From assembly GCA_030704615.1 (NCBI GenBank), contig CM060734.1, forward strand, positions 54,144,042 to 54,208,041: 64,000 nucleotides of DNA. The letters are read 5' to 3'. The stretch's first letter is position 1. Every line of letters begins with the position of its first letter. The position numbers and the translations under genes were made by a program. Shown here piece after piece: positions 11,879 to 30,736 of this stretch. This DNA is from Takakia lepidozioides. Taxonomy: Eukaryota > Streptophyta > Takakiopsida > Takakiales > Takakiaceae. Below the pieces are notes generated by a model, which saw only the letters and a program-made list of their open reading frames with translations, was not told where the DNA came from and ran no database searches.

Positions 11879-12790
11879 TTACTGCCACTCCTGACTCACC
11901 TTGGTCAACTTGGTAAGAGCCTTTGCAATGCTGCTAAATCCCTTGACAAACTGTCGATAGTAGTTTGCCAACCCCATGAAAGCACGAACTCTGCTAACAG
12001 CGATGGGGCGTGGAATGCGTGTAATGGCCTCCACCTTCATTTTTTGAACACCCAATCTTCCAAGGTATATCATGTGGCCCAGATACTTAATCTGGTTGTG
12101 GAAGAACTTGCACTTCCCAGGGTGCAATTTCAACCCATGCGCTCTCAAGCGCTCAAACACCATCTGAAGGTGTCTCTCGTGTTCCTCAATCGTAGCACTA
12201 AAGATGATGATGTCATCAATGTAGCACCGGGCGAAGTTTAGCCCTGCAAGAATCCTATCCATGACCCTCTAAAACTCTGTAGGAGCATTCTTCAACCCAA
12301 ATGGTAGGAACCGCCATTGGTACAAGCAATCCTTCCCATGTTGGTCAATCCCCCAGAATGTCATCTTTTGCTTGTCAGCCTCTTTGATTGACAACTGATG
12401 ATAACCGGATTGCAAGTCCAATGTACTAGACACCTTTGCATGCCCAATGGCATCAAAGTTCTCCTCTGGAGTTGGCATGACATATCTATCGGACTCTGTC
12501 TGACGGTTCACAGGACGGTAGTCCCCACACATCCTCCTTTCTGTCCAATTGCCATAGATATCCTTCTTAGCTGACATCACCGTTGTCGAGGCATACTCCC
12601 CGCCTGACAACTCCACCAATCCAGCTTTGAACAACTTCATAGTCCGTGACTAGATCAAAGAACTCTCAATATCACTATACCTGTAGGGCCTTCGAAAAAT
12701 TGGCGTGACACTTGTCAAATCAATACGAATCTCCTGGCCCTTCATACTCCAAAAATCCTTCAAACCGAAGGCAAAACAATTTCTATAAGC
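11879..12790 (-). pseudogene. Gypsy reverse transcriptase
   Basis: Residues recognisable on the minus strand include MCGDYRPVNRQTESDRYVMP, STLDLQSGYHQL, FLPFGLKNAP, the catalytic YIDDIIIFS (about 12210) and the connection-domain motif FMGLANYYRQFVKGFS. An in-frame TAG between 12262 and 12269 separates fingers/palm from the YIDD half, and a second stop (about 11877) ends it before RNase H. Further N-terminal sequence (YRNCFAFGLKDFWSMKGQEI) continues to about 12790. Copies DNA from the element's RNA in intact relatives; dead here. Confidence 0.87.
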
Positions 12791-13411
12791 CCTTAGAAAT
12801 CGCTAGATCATCCGTCTCTCTCCTCCGATAACTGTAGGTCCAACATCTAGTTCCCAGTTGTCATCAGTGACTGCCCTTGGGTACATCAGGCTTGGAAGTA
12901 GGAGACGCATCCTTTGGTTGCTAGATAGCAACCTCTTGGGCTTTATCCGCCAACCCTGACCGTGGCGTAGCCTCCACTTGCTCCGCCATAGCCACCTTGA
13001 GAACATCCTCTGGGGAAGAAACATTCTCAACCTCTTCATGAGCCTTTGTCACCTTGGCCTCCAACTGATCCTCCCGTGTGTATGGCTCTCCCCACTTCTC
13101 ATATTACTCCTTGAGAGATCCAATGACTCTCTCTTTCCGCATCTCATCCCATATCTGCCATGGGTGTTTGCACTCCATGATCCTGTCCTCGCCCCCACTC
13201 ATTGTCTCAACCGTCCCGGTTGGCAGAGAGGATGCAATACCAAATGGGAGTGCAGAAGTAGCCACCATTGTCTGCAACCTCCGTTGCTCAGCCATGCACA
13301 AACTAATGAAACATGTCAAGCAATTTAGATCCATTGCTTGACCCAACACATGTAGTGCCCGTGACAAATCCCATTGCCCGCTCTTGCTCATCCGCATTGG
13401 GCTCCACCAAT
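12791..13411 (-). pseudogene. Gypsy 5' internal region, unrecognised
   Basis: Between the RT and the LTR the minus strand has broken frames with no recognisable gag zinc knuckle or protease motif. The sequence right after the LTR (TTGGTGGAGCCCAATGCG, about 13394-13411) is where a tRNA primer-binding site should lie; TGG at its start fits, but I cannot assign the tRNA. Confidence 0.4.
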
Positions 13412-14853
13412 TGTTATAGCACACTGTCCCAAATCAACCCAGGACCATTGTCTCGAAGAACATGAGACGAGGAAAAGCCAAACACAAGAAAATCAAAACA
13501 ACAACACCCCCACATCAAAATCACTCCACAGTGTCGCTCTTGCAATGACATCCCAGCCCAAGCCTGGACTGACTCCTGTCTCCACCTACAGAAAGGTTTT
13601 GGCCTACAGAGAGGGTGAATGACTACAAAGAAGAGAGACTAAAACAATTCCTAATCCCAGCATGCTCTTATCCCACTACCCTATCTCTACACTCTCTTGT
13701 TTGAACAATGGACAAAACTACCTTTCAAGGGTCTCTCAAATAACTCTCCATGAGCCTTCAAGATGTCTCTCCAACAATCTCACTAAGACTCCCAAAGCTT
13801 GCACAATGGGACTCCAAACAGTACACCAAGGCCCCAAGAGCCTGCCAAAACTTGGCCCTCCAGGACCCCGAATAATCCCTCATACAAGTCGCCAAAGACT
13901 CCTCCAGCTCGCCAAATATTGGCCTCCAAGGACCCCAAACAGTCCTCCAAGGACTCCCAACGGTCCTTCAAATAGTCCTCCAATAACTCCCAACGGTCTT
14001 CCAAATGGTCCTCCAAAGACCCCAAACAGTCATCCAAGGACTCTCAATGGTCCTCCAAATAGTCCTCTAAGGACCCCAAACAGTCCTCCAAGGACTCCCA
14101 ATGGTCTTCTTAATGGTCATCCTAATGGTCTTCCTAGGACCCCAAACAGTCCTCCAAGGACTCTTCCTATGTCAATATGTTCCCAATGCGTTCCCAATGC
14201 ATTCCTAAGTTCCCAATAGGTTCCCAAAGTTCCATAAGAATATTCTTGAGAATATGCCATAGTATTCCCCCAGTATTTCTGTGGGCCTATATGTATTTTC
14301 CTTGTATTCCCCTTGTATTCTCTTTAGGAATAGCCATTTCCCCCTCATAGAGTAGTTCATTTCCCCTTAGGGTTTAGCCATTTCCTCCTAAGCTTTAGCC
14401 ACTTCCCCCTCTATTTCCTTGAGGTTTAGCGTTATCAAGCTAGGGTTTGTGCTCTTTGGGGCTCTATGCTTAACATAGTTGAGCCTCCATGAGCCTCTCT
14501 CACCTCCATAGCTCTAAGTATTGAGAGGGAGTGTATTGAGGGCTTTGTAGGGTGGATTCCCTTAGCAAGGGTGCCCTTGGCTTCACTTAGTTTATGTGAT
14601 TGAGTGGATTCATGTGTGGAGTGTTTCCATTGTGTTCACTTTCATTATCACTACAAGAAGATGAGCCCTCCTCAACACTCACAAGGGGAAAATCCATCCC
14701 CACGTCCCAAGTGAGGTTTGACATCTCACTTGGCATGTGAGACCAAATAAAGTCCCAACACACAAAATACAAATATAAATATCCAAAATGTCCTAGTTAA
14801 CTAGAAGTAGGTAATTCTAGTTAACCATGACTAAAATCATGACACATGTCAAA
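13412..14853 (-). repeat. 5' LTR of the gypsy element
   Basis: It begins on the plus strand with TGTTATAGCACACTG, so on the coding strand it ends in ATAACA next to the primer site. It contains the segments shared with 10018-10350 and a further 1 kb. A related sequence recurs at 54.58-54.79 kb, showing a multi-copy family. The outer boundary is uncertain: shared sequence reaches 14808 and the host repeat resumes by about 14853. Confidence 0.6.
13905..14165. repeat. Tandem repeat inside the LTR
   Basis: Diverged tandem units built on CCAAGGACTCCCAACGGTCC and CCCCAAACAGTCCTCC, about 15-45 bp in period. It makes a long artificial open frame of Pro-Arg-Thr-Pro-Asn repeats on the plus strand, which is not evidence for a gene. 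Confidence 0.75.
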
Positions 14854-15464
14854 GTCACTCCAAACTAGATTCACTCAACCAGATAACTTGCAAAATTCAA
14901 CATGCACTACAACAGCGGCTTTTACGTCTCTGTGTTATGACTGCAAATGCAGTCATGGAAGCCATTTACGACTTCCTGACTCTGCAGACGTAAAGACCTA
15001 GTCAGTTATGACATGGCAGATATGACTCTCCAGGCTGGCTATCACGTGGCGCCAGAGCAGCTGTGGGGGTAGTCATACACGCTGGCATTACTGAATGACT
15101 GAACGGGTCCATGTCAGCCGCTGTGTAATAGAGACACGTGCTCTCTACAGAACACGCCACGTGTCAGACTGCGACGCCATCTGACTGCAGAGGAGGGAAT
15201 CAGACGTCAGCATGTGTCGCATCGTGATTTTGACACGTGGTTCCTCATGTCAATTGACACGCGTCGCTGTTGGGGGTTGTAGATTTACTTTATTGTTATT
15301 ATAATTACTAAAATAATTATTATAATTATTTGTTATTATAATTATTATTACTGACCAACATGGGACAGTGGCACATTATTAAATAACGAATTTTTGAAAT
15401 TATATTCTTAGATAAAATATTTATTCGCTCAGATACCAAAACACACCCTTACGGGGAAGGAGAG

Positions 15465-16480
15465 TTTGCCTTAGTGCCTGTGCTGAATTGCATCTGCTAC
15501 TGTTACCTGTTTATGGATACTTTTTTATTGTCACTTTGGCAGTATCATATCAAAGTCACTCCAAACTATCTACCATCTACCCATGACCATCTACCCATGC
15601 AAGTTTCTTGTAGCTATCCTTCCACAGGGAATCATCAGTAATCTGGAGCTTGAAATCCGGCTTTCTTGGATGATCTGGACCCACACTCTATCCCTACTCC
15701 TTCAGCTATCCATGCCTCTGCATAGATCATGCATATATCCTTGCATTGCTGTTAGCAGCTCACAATGACAGCCTACATTTTACCACACAAGTTCTTATTC
15801 TCAATTGCATCTGTTACTCTTTGTAATCCAACAGGCATTTACCTTTTTGCCTCGGTTGTCCCACCATTGACTGGGGTCAGAAAAGTATTCATTCCACAAC
15901 TTCCCCTCATCTCCGTTAACTGTTTTTCGATACTTTCCTGTTGTCACGTTGGCAATATCATGTCAAAGTCACTCCAAACTAGATTCACTCAACCAGCTAA
16001 CTTGCAGACATTGAAATTTAGGGCCGGTTCTGATAAGAGGGAAAAACAGGGTGAAATGTGTTGAAGAAGGTGCCTTTATTAACAGTGCTTGATTTTATCA
16101 ATTGTGCCGCTACTCCTGCGGCTTCCAGTTCACCATCTACCCATGCAGGTTTCTTATAGCTAAATCCACAGGTAATCATAGGTAATCATGTGCTTGAAAT
16201 CTGGCCCTCTTGGATGAATCTGGACCCATACTCTTTCCCTGCTCTTTCAGCTATCACTGCTTCTGCACAAATCATGCATACTTCCTTGCCTTGCAGCTGA
16301 TAATGACAGCCTACATTTGTTCTAGGAAACACCCAACTCAGCTTATCACACTAGTTCATATGCTGAATTGCGTCTGCCCTCTATAATCTAACAGGCATTA
16401 ACCTTTTTCCCTCGGTTGTCCCACCATTCCACAACTTCTCCTCGTCTCTGTGACCTGTTTCTGGATACTTTCCTGTTGTC
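15465..16480 (-). pseudogene. OSB-like (organellar ssDNA-binding) fragments
   Basis: On the minus strand 15850-15900 reads LWNEYFSDPSQWWDNRGKK, the first half of the PDF motif of plant OSB proteins, which bind single-stranded DNA in plastids or mitochondria. A second, shortened copy lies at 16400-16440. The second half of the motif (around KKPAWVDGQLEAAAA in the best copy) recurs at about 16130-16200. Frames are broken and copies are incomplete. Confidence 0.55.
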
Positions 16481-16539
16481 ACATTGGCATCATGTCAAAG
16501 TTCAGATCGACATCTAGTACAATTCCACCACGAACCTCT

Positions 16540-17260
16540 TTGCTATTTTGCAGGGCTGCCAGGCTTGCACACATGTTGCAAATGTAACAAACGCGATGTG
16601 GTTGCGCTGCAGTATCCCTTCCCACACCACTTGCTCATAGACCTCTCCAAAGGGCCTCCATCCCGTGCCGCTGTTGTGCATATCCTGGGATCATCATCCT
16701 CCATGCACCCCAATTTGGCATACAAGTCCACAAGGGCATAGTTCAGAACAACATTTGTTTAATTCCAGCTTGGACGATCAACATCACAAACCCCGTCTTC
16801 ACTCATTGCCTACTCTAGGTAAGTGCAATTATGGGCTAGGCTGGTACCACATCTCATTCAGCCATATTATCAAAACAACCATGTATCCTTGTAGTTGCAC
16901 CCTGCAACCTTGGCATACATGTCCACTACGGCAACGTTCAGAATCACATCAAATACAATACCAGTTTTGACAATATCACCGTGGACCTCTGTACCATTTT
17001 TCAGGGCTGCCAGGCGTGCATTTGACATACATATCCACCAAGGCAGTGTTTAGAGTGACATCTAGTGGTACAATTCCAGATTTGATAATGGACCTTTGCG
17101 TCCTTTCCAGGGCTACCAGGCTCGCATTTGACATACATGTACACCAGGGGAATGTTCAGAATGACATCAGGTACAATTCCAGCTTTGATGATGTCACCAT
17201 GAACCTCTTGGCCCCTTCCCAGGGCTGCTAGGCTCGCATATGCATATTAACAAACACAAA
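16540..17260 (-). pseudogene. PPR gene fragments, degenerate
   Basis: Minus-strand reading gives MDLYAKLGCMEDD at 16.7 kb, and around 17.0-17.2 kb repeats of HGDIIKAGIVPDVI and MYVKC, with frame changes between them. These are the helix sequences of tandem PPR repeats. At least three repeat units can be followed. No intact reading frame remains. Confidence 0.6.
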
Positions 17261-17559
17261 TGAACATGACCTGGTTTGGCTTCATCCTTTCCCACATCAT
17301 TTGTTCTTAGGTTTCCAAAGCCTTACTCCCACACCTATGCTACACACACCTTACAATCATGGCAGTCCACAACACCACATCTCATTTAGCCATGTTGTCG
17401 AACTCTCCCTTTGCATCAGGCTTGCTGCACCCACATTTGGCATACATGTCCACTAGGGCAGTGGTCAGAATGACAACTAGTACAGTTTCAGCTTTGACGA
17501 TGGCACATGGCCAAGAGATATCCCAATATCCCGCTACCAATGGGTTCAATGCATACTCT

Positions 17560-18840
17560 TGTCACATTGGCAGTATCATGTCAAAGTCACTCCAACTAGA
17601 TTCACTCAACCAGCTAACTTGCAGAATTGAACATGAAAATTTAGGGCCGATTCTGATAAGAGGGGAAAATAGGGTGAAATGTGTTTCAGAAGGTGCCTTC
17701 ATTAGCAGTGCTTGATTGTATCAATTGTGATGTTGCTGCTGCGGCTTCCAATTGACCATCTACCCATGCAGGTTTCTTGTATCTATCCTTCCACAGGGAA
17801 TCATAGATAATCTGGAGCTTGAAATCTGGCCCTCTTCCACACTCTATCCCTGCTCCTTCAGCTATCTATGCCTCTGCACAAAATCATGCATACAACAATC
17901 ATTCCAGCAAACACCCCCAACCCTACTTATCAATGAGCAACGAGCTAACTTACATAATTCAATATGCATCTCAAGGCCGAGTCTGATGAGAGGGCAAAAC
18001 AGGCTGAAATAGGTCGAAGAAGAACCCATAGAGGATTTGACCGACCATCAACCCAAAAGGCCTCTTGTGTGTGCTGCTTGTGTCTTGTAGTCAGGTAATG
18101 TCGGATTGGTCTGTGAGAACCAGCACGGTGCAGATGATCAGGCAGAGATTGAAACACGGCCTGCTAAGACCAAGCTGACTCTCCCAAGAACCTTGAAACA
18201 TCAGGAAGAATACCAAATCATGGTACTAACAGGAGCCAACAGCCCACATTTGCAGGATGGACAAACTTCTTCACATCGTACATTAAGGAAAAGCCACACC
18301 TTGCCATTGCGGTTGTCGCACCATCGTGAAGGATCTTTAAAAATCTCATGCCAACTCTGCTCCGTGCTGCAAATGAAGGGCCGAGTCTGATGAGAGGGCA
18401 AAACAGGCTGGAAGGTGCCCTCACCACATTGTCCTCGACCTTGTGTCATGGCCCATGGAGGATTTGACTGACCATGAACCCAAGAGGACCTCTTCAGTGT
18501 GCTGCTTGTTTCTGTAGTCAGGTAATGTCGGATTGGTCAGTGAGAACCACCACGGTGCAGCTGAGTGGGCAGAGATTGAAACACGGCCTGCTAAGACCAA
18601 GCTAACTCTCCCAAGAACCTTGTAAACATCAGGAAGAATACCAAATCATGGTACTAACAGGAGCCAACAACCCACATTTGCAGGATGGACAAACTTCTTC
18701 ACATCGTACATTAAGAAAAACCCACACCTTGCGATTGCGGTTGTCCCACCATCGTGAAGGATCTTTTAGAAACTCATGCCAGCTCTGCTCCGTGCTGTAA
18801 AATCAGGGCCGAGCGGGTAGAGATTGAAACACGGCCTGCT
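17560..18840 (-). pseudogene. Tandem OSB-like fragments
   Basis: At least three further PDF-motif pieces follow on the minus strand: 17740-17840 (KKPAWVDGQLEAAAA), 17960-18100 (LPDY, then WVDGRSNPLWV), and WHEFLKDPSRWWDNRNRK at about 18720-18780 with a diverged duplicate at 18290-18360. The two duplicates 18150-18380 and 18550-18790 are near identical to each other, so the last duplication is recent. Genuine OSB proteins have one to several PDF motifs, so part of this may descend from one multi-exon gene. Confidence 0.55.
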
Positions 18841-19189
18841 AAGACGAAGCTGACTCTCCCAAGAACGGCGGGCTCCTAGCCGAAACCTCCTCACACACAT
18901 ACCGTAGCGTTTCTAGGGTTGCTTGCTCCAAATGCGAAGGTTGATCCAACTGCGGGCCTCCCATGCATGTTTGCCCTCTCTCCCGCTCGCTCGCTCTAAG
19001 TCCCAACCCTCTCTCTCTCTCCCTCCCGCTCGCTCTAAGTCTGTTCACGCTACCGTGATGGGCAACTTTTTAAGTTTTTTAACCTTTTTGTAAACCCTAA
19101 AAGCCCCTCTTTGATTTTTTTTCTTTTTTTTCTTTTCTTAAAGGAAACCACAGGTCCTTGAGGAGGGGGGAAAATTCACCCGCCTTCAT

Positions 19190-19345
19190 TTATGGGCCAT
19201 AAGACGTACAGGACGATCAACACCCAGACATACTGTCACGAACAATCCCACACACGGGATAAAGCAGCGGGTTTGAACCCCAAACCACCAGGGCGACACA
19301 CTGTGCACTTACCAGCCGATGTGTTTTTTTTTTTTTTTAAATTGC
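19190..19345. repeat. SINE-like repeat with tRNA B-box, copy 1
   Basis: About 140 bp containing GCGGGTTTGAACCCC, which matches the pol III B-box GGTTCGANNCC with one mismatch in either orientation, and ending in a T16 run at 19326-19341. A second copy lies at 21340-21470 with about 80 per cent similarity. No clear A-box, so SINE status is tentative. Confidence 0.5.
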
Positions 19346-19786
19346 ATTTTGTTTTTAAAAAAAATTGATTCTAGTGGTCAGAGTCTCCGTTTTTTCAAAA
19401 TATAAATACTCATATATTATATATATAACCAGAAAAGCATGTGTTGACATGTGCAGTCATGTAGTGATTCATCCATGTGATGATCTGGCAGAATGCGTTA
19501 GAGTGAGAGTCATGAAGTCATATGTCTTTCTAGCAATATACACACGTCATTCTAGTGTAGCCATGACCGTGACTGGTAGTCATATCTGCCATGCCAATAT
19601 TCGTGGTCAAACATGTTTGGCATGTGTTCCGCAGAGTCCGGAGCCATGCAGTCGCATATACGCCTTCCCCAGACCTGCATTATGACTTCAAAAGCATTTT
19701 ACGACTGCAAATGGCATTTCTGCCACAAATCTGTCATGACTGCGCACGCATGGGAGTCGTAAAAGCCGCAATCTGTTGTAGTGATG

Positions 19787-20640
19787 GAAATTTAGGGTCG
19801 ATTCTGATAAGAGGGAAAAACAGGGTGAAATGTGTCGAGAAAAGTGTTTTCATTAGCTGCGCCTGATTTTATCAATTGTGTCGCTGCTGCTGCGGCTTCC
19901 AGTTGACCATCTACCTATGTAGGTTTCTTGTAGCTAAATCCACAGGGAATCATACGTAATCTTGTACTTGAAATCTGGCCCTCTTGGATGAGTCTGGACC
20001 CACACTCTATCCCTGCTCCTTCAGATATCCATGCCTTTGCACAAATCTTGCATACATCTTTGTTTTGGTGCTAGCAGTTGACATTGACAGCCTAGATTTT
20101 TTCTAGGAAACACCCAACTCAACTTATCACACTAGTTCATATGCTCAATTGCATCTACTACTCTCTGTAATCCAACAAGCATTCACCTTTTTGCCTGGAT
20201 TGTCCCACCATTGACTAGGGTCAGAAAAGTATTCATTCCACAGCTTCTCCTCGTCTCTGTTACCTGTTTCTGGATACTTCCATGTTGTCACATTGGCAGT
20301 ATTATGTCAAAGTCACTCCAAACTATCAATGGTTCACTCAACCAACTAACTTGCAGAATTCAACACGAAAATTTAGGACCAATCCTGATAAGAGGAAAAA
20401 CAGTGTGAAATGTGTTGAAGAAGAAGGTGTCCTCACCACCTTGTGTCATGACCCATGGAGGATTTGACTGACCCAGCCCAAAAGGACCTCTTGCGTATGA
20501 TACCTGTGTCTGTAGTCAGGTAATGTCGGATTGGTCTGGGAGAACCACCACGGTGCAATTGAGCAGGCAGAGATTGAAACACGACCTGCTAAGACCAAAC
20601 TGACTAGACCACAAGGCCAATGTAATAGAGCCCTAGCTCT
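19787..20640 (-). pseudogene. OSB-like repeat, host copy
   Basis: Outside the CACTA right end the same repeat continues: ATGGAAATTTAGGGTCGATT at 19784, the PDF-motif second half at 19880-19990, the first half at 20190-20250 and another repeat start at 20370. Together with 14860-14904 it forms the split target copy. Frames are broken. Confidence 0.55.
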
Positions 20641-21043
20641 TCAAAAAGAGTAGATCGACCCAGTGATCATACCACGTGCATACTTATCTACTTTGGAGGT
20701 CATCATATGCATTGGCCCTCCGAGTTGCTTGGTCACCCCCTGTTGAAGTTAGAGTTTTAAAAGCCAAAAAGACCCACTGATACAGAACCTCTCCAATAAC
20801 AACAAAAATCTTTCCCTGATCATCTCTTTCTCTATTCATACATTACTGATGCAAGTACAGAGAACAACTCCATAGAAATATGAAAAAATAATCTGAACAG
20901 ATGTTGCATTAGTCTGAGTTAAACCTACCTACAGCATGGCTTGGTATCCTGATTTTGGATGTATCTATTATATACAAACTAAGTGGTTGTTCTTATCTTG
21001 AGGTTTCACTTCTTATCTCGTTCTCCTTTTTGCTTACAGTGAC

Positions 21044-21280
21044 ATGGGTGGAGAACTACTTGGTTTGGCCTTAGCCAAATCCACGAAGAAAGCATCAGTA
21101 TTGTCTGACTTGTTGAGCGATGAGGAGGAAGGCATGTACAGTGGTGGCAAGAATCATGACCATGAGATAGCTAGTAAATACAAACGTGGCCATACTGATG
21201 GAAGTACTCAGGACAGTGATCCTGCTCGAGCGTGTGACCATGGATTTGAAGATGTAAATCAATCACCGACTGGTAAATAC
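21044..21280 (+). other. Possible unassigned exon
   Basis: A 79-codon open frame (MGGELLGLALAKSTKKASV, then SDLLSDEEEG) is preceded by a pyrimidine tract and CAG acceptor at about 21040 and ends at a plausible GTAAAT donor. Composition is acidic and hydrophilic. I do not recognise it and see no partner exon. It lies 1.1 kb upstream of the NDR kinase start on the same strand and could be an upstream gene's remnant. Confidence 0.25.
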
Positions 21281-21339
21281 CCTTTCAAATGAAATTTAGG
21301 TCTCGTATGCGACCTCCAATGAATGATTTAATGTTGCGG

Positions 21340-21475
21340 GCCATGGAGGCACACAGAACTCATAACATCCAGACAGAACACCACGAACAATCCACACACA
21401 CGGCAGAGCAGCGGGTTTGAACCCCGAACCACCAAGACGACGCGTCGTGCACTTACCAGCTGATGTGCTATTATA
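21340..21475. repeat. SINE-like repeat with tRNA B-box, copy 2
   Basis: Shares GAACAATCC, CAGCGGGTTTGAACCCC, GAACCACCA and GTGCACTTACCAGC with the copy at 19.2 kb. Lacks the long T run. Confidence 0.5.
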
Positions 21476-21849
21476 TTATGATTTGAATAGGAATCGCACA
21501 AGACACAACATTTTATTAATTGTTTTAGTAATTTGAAACTAGGCTTCCAATGAGCCTTGTTTTGTTTTCAAATTTGGAAAATAACAGGAGTGGCTAGTGA
21601 GTTTTGCAGGAAATAGCCATATTTTCTGTTCATCCACTGAAATTTGGACAGAATCATCCTCCTCTGTACTTTCATCCATGTATATCATTCATATTAGGCG
21701 AATTCATCCTCAGTTTTTTTTTTTTGGAGAATTTTGGTGATTTCATCCATGAGAAAATAGGGAATTTACGACAGAATATTCGATTTGTTTTTGAGGTCGA
21801 AAAAGTGCGAAATTTCGCCAGAAATGAAAACACTGCTTCCAATATTATT

Positions 21850-22359
21850 TTTTGTCCTCGAAGTAGGGCCACCCGTCCGGAGCGGGGGCCGGGAGAGCGG
21901 GCGGGCGGGGGACCCGGGCCGGTATCGACGGCAGCGGAGAGAGACAACGTGCGGAAGGGGGGAAGAGAGAAGAGAGCCAGAAGAGTCGGTCTCGGGCAGG
22001 CAGGAGGCCGGGGGTGCCAGAGATCGCACAGAGAGAGAGAGCGAGAGAGAGAAGGGCCGCGCTGATCGCTTGTCAGTCGGTGGAGCGTTGCAGGCTGGCA
22101 GCGAGGGTAGGGCTAGGGTGTGGGCCTGCGGTGGGAGCAAGCACTAGCAATGCGCTAGGCTAAAGTTAGGGAGGTGCTTTTACCGTAGCGGGGCCTTGAT
22201 CCACAAGATATCGCTGTAGATGCGTTGTGTGTGAGGATGGGAGCGAGCGACAGCAACCTCTTGCGGGCTAGGGCAGCATCCGGTCAATGCTGGTGAGGGA
22301 AGGGGTGGTGATTGATACAAGGGGCGTGAGAGAGAGAGAGAGGGCGGGGAGAGGGAGAG
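21850..22359 (+). promoter_or_regulatory. GC- and GA-rich leader of the kinase gene
   Basis: A sharp rise in GC at about 21850 is followed by GA dinucleotide runs at 22030-22055 and directly before the ATG (22326-22345). Such purine-rich leaders are common in plant 5' regions and can bind GAGA-type (BPC) factors. The transcription start is not defined. Confidence 0.45.

Positions 22360-30736
<8,377 letters not shown>

Larger units (their letters stand above)
9936..14853 (-). mobile_element. Ty3/gypsy LTR retrotransposon, degenerate
   Basis: Reading the minus strand from high to low coordinates gives an LTR, a short leader, reverse transcriptase, RNase H remains, an H2C2 zinc finger, integrase core and a second partial LTR. 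RT before RNase H before integrase is the Ty3/gypsy order. Many stops and frame breaks are present. The flanks fit insertion into the OSB-type repeat: that repeat elsewhere reads CTGTTGTCACATTGGCAG then ATCATGTCAAAGTCACTCC, and here the halves lie at about 9.91 and 14.85 kb. Exact boundaries are approximate. gag is not recognisable. Confidence 0.8.
14905..19783. mobile_element. CACTA-type element carrying OSB and PPR pieces
   Basis: Left end CACTACAACAGCGGCTTTTA; right end, reverse-complemented, CACTACAACAGATTGCGGCT, then TTTTACG in both. Both ends are flanked by the trinucleotide ATG, the 3-bp duplication expected of the CACTA/EnSpm superfamily. Subterminal zones (14905-15440 and 19430-19783) are rich in short motifs such as GCAGTCAT. 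An empty-site equivalent reads GAACATGAAAATTTAGGG at about 17630. No transposase is visible. The interior is made of OSB- and PPR-related pseudogene sequence and one SINE-like repeat. Whether it is one element with captured cargo or a rearranged pair is uncertain. Confidence 0.62.

Noticed and set aside
13662-14219. Long plus-strand frame rich in Pro-Arg-Thr-Pro-Asn repeats
   Set aside because: It is produced by a tandem DNA repeat inside an LTR; unit lengths divisible by three keep the frame open.
19260-19290. tRNA gene at GGGTTTGAACCCC
   Set aside because: The cloverleaf cannot be folded and the same sequence recurs in a dispersed repeat, so a SINE-like origin is preferred.
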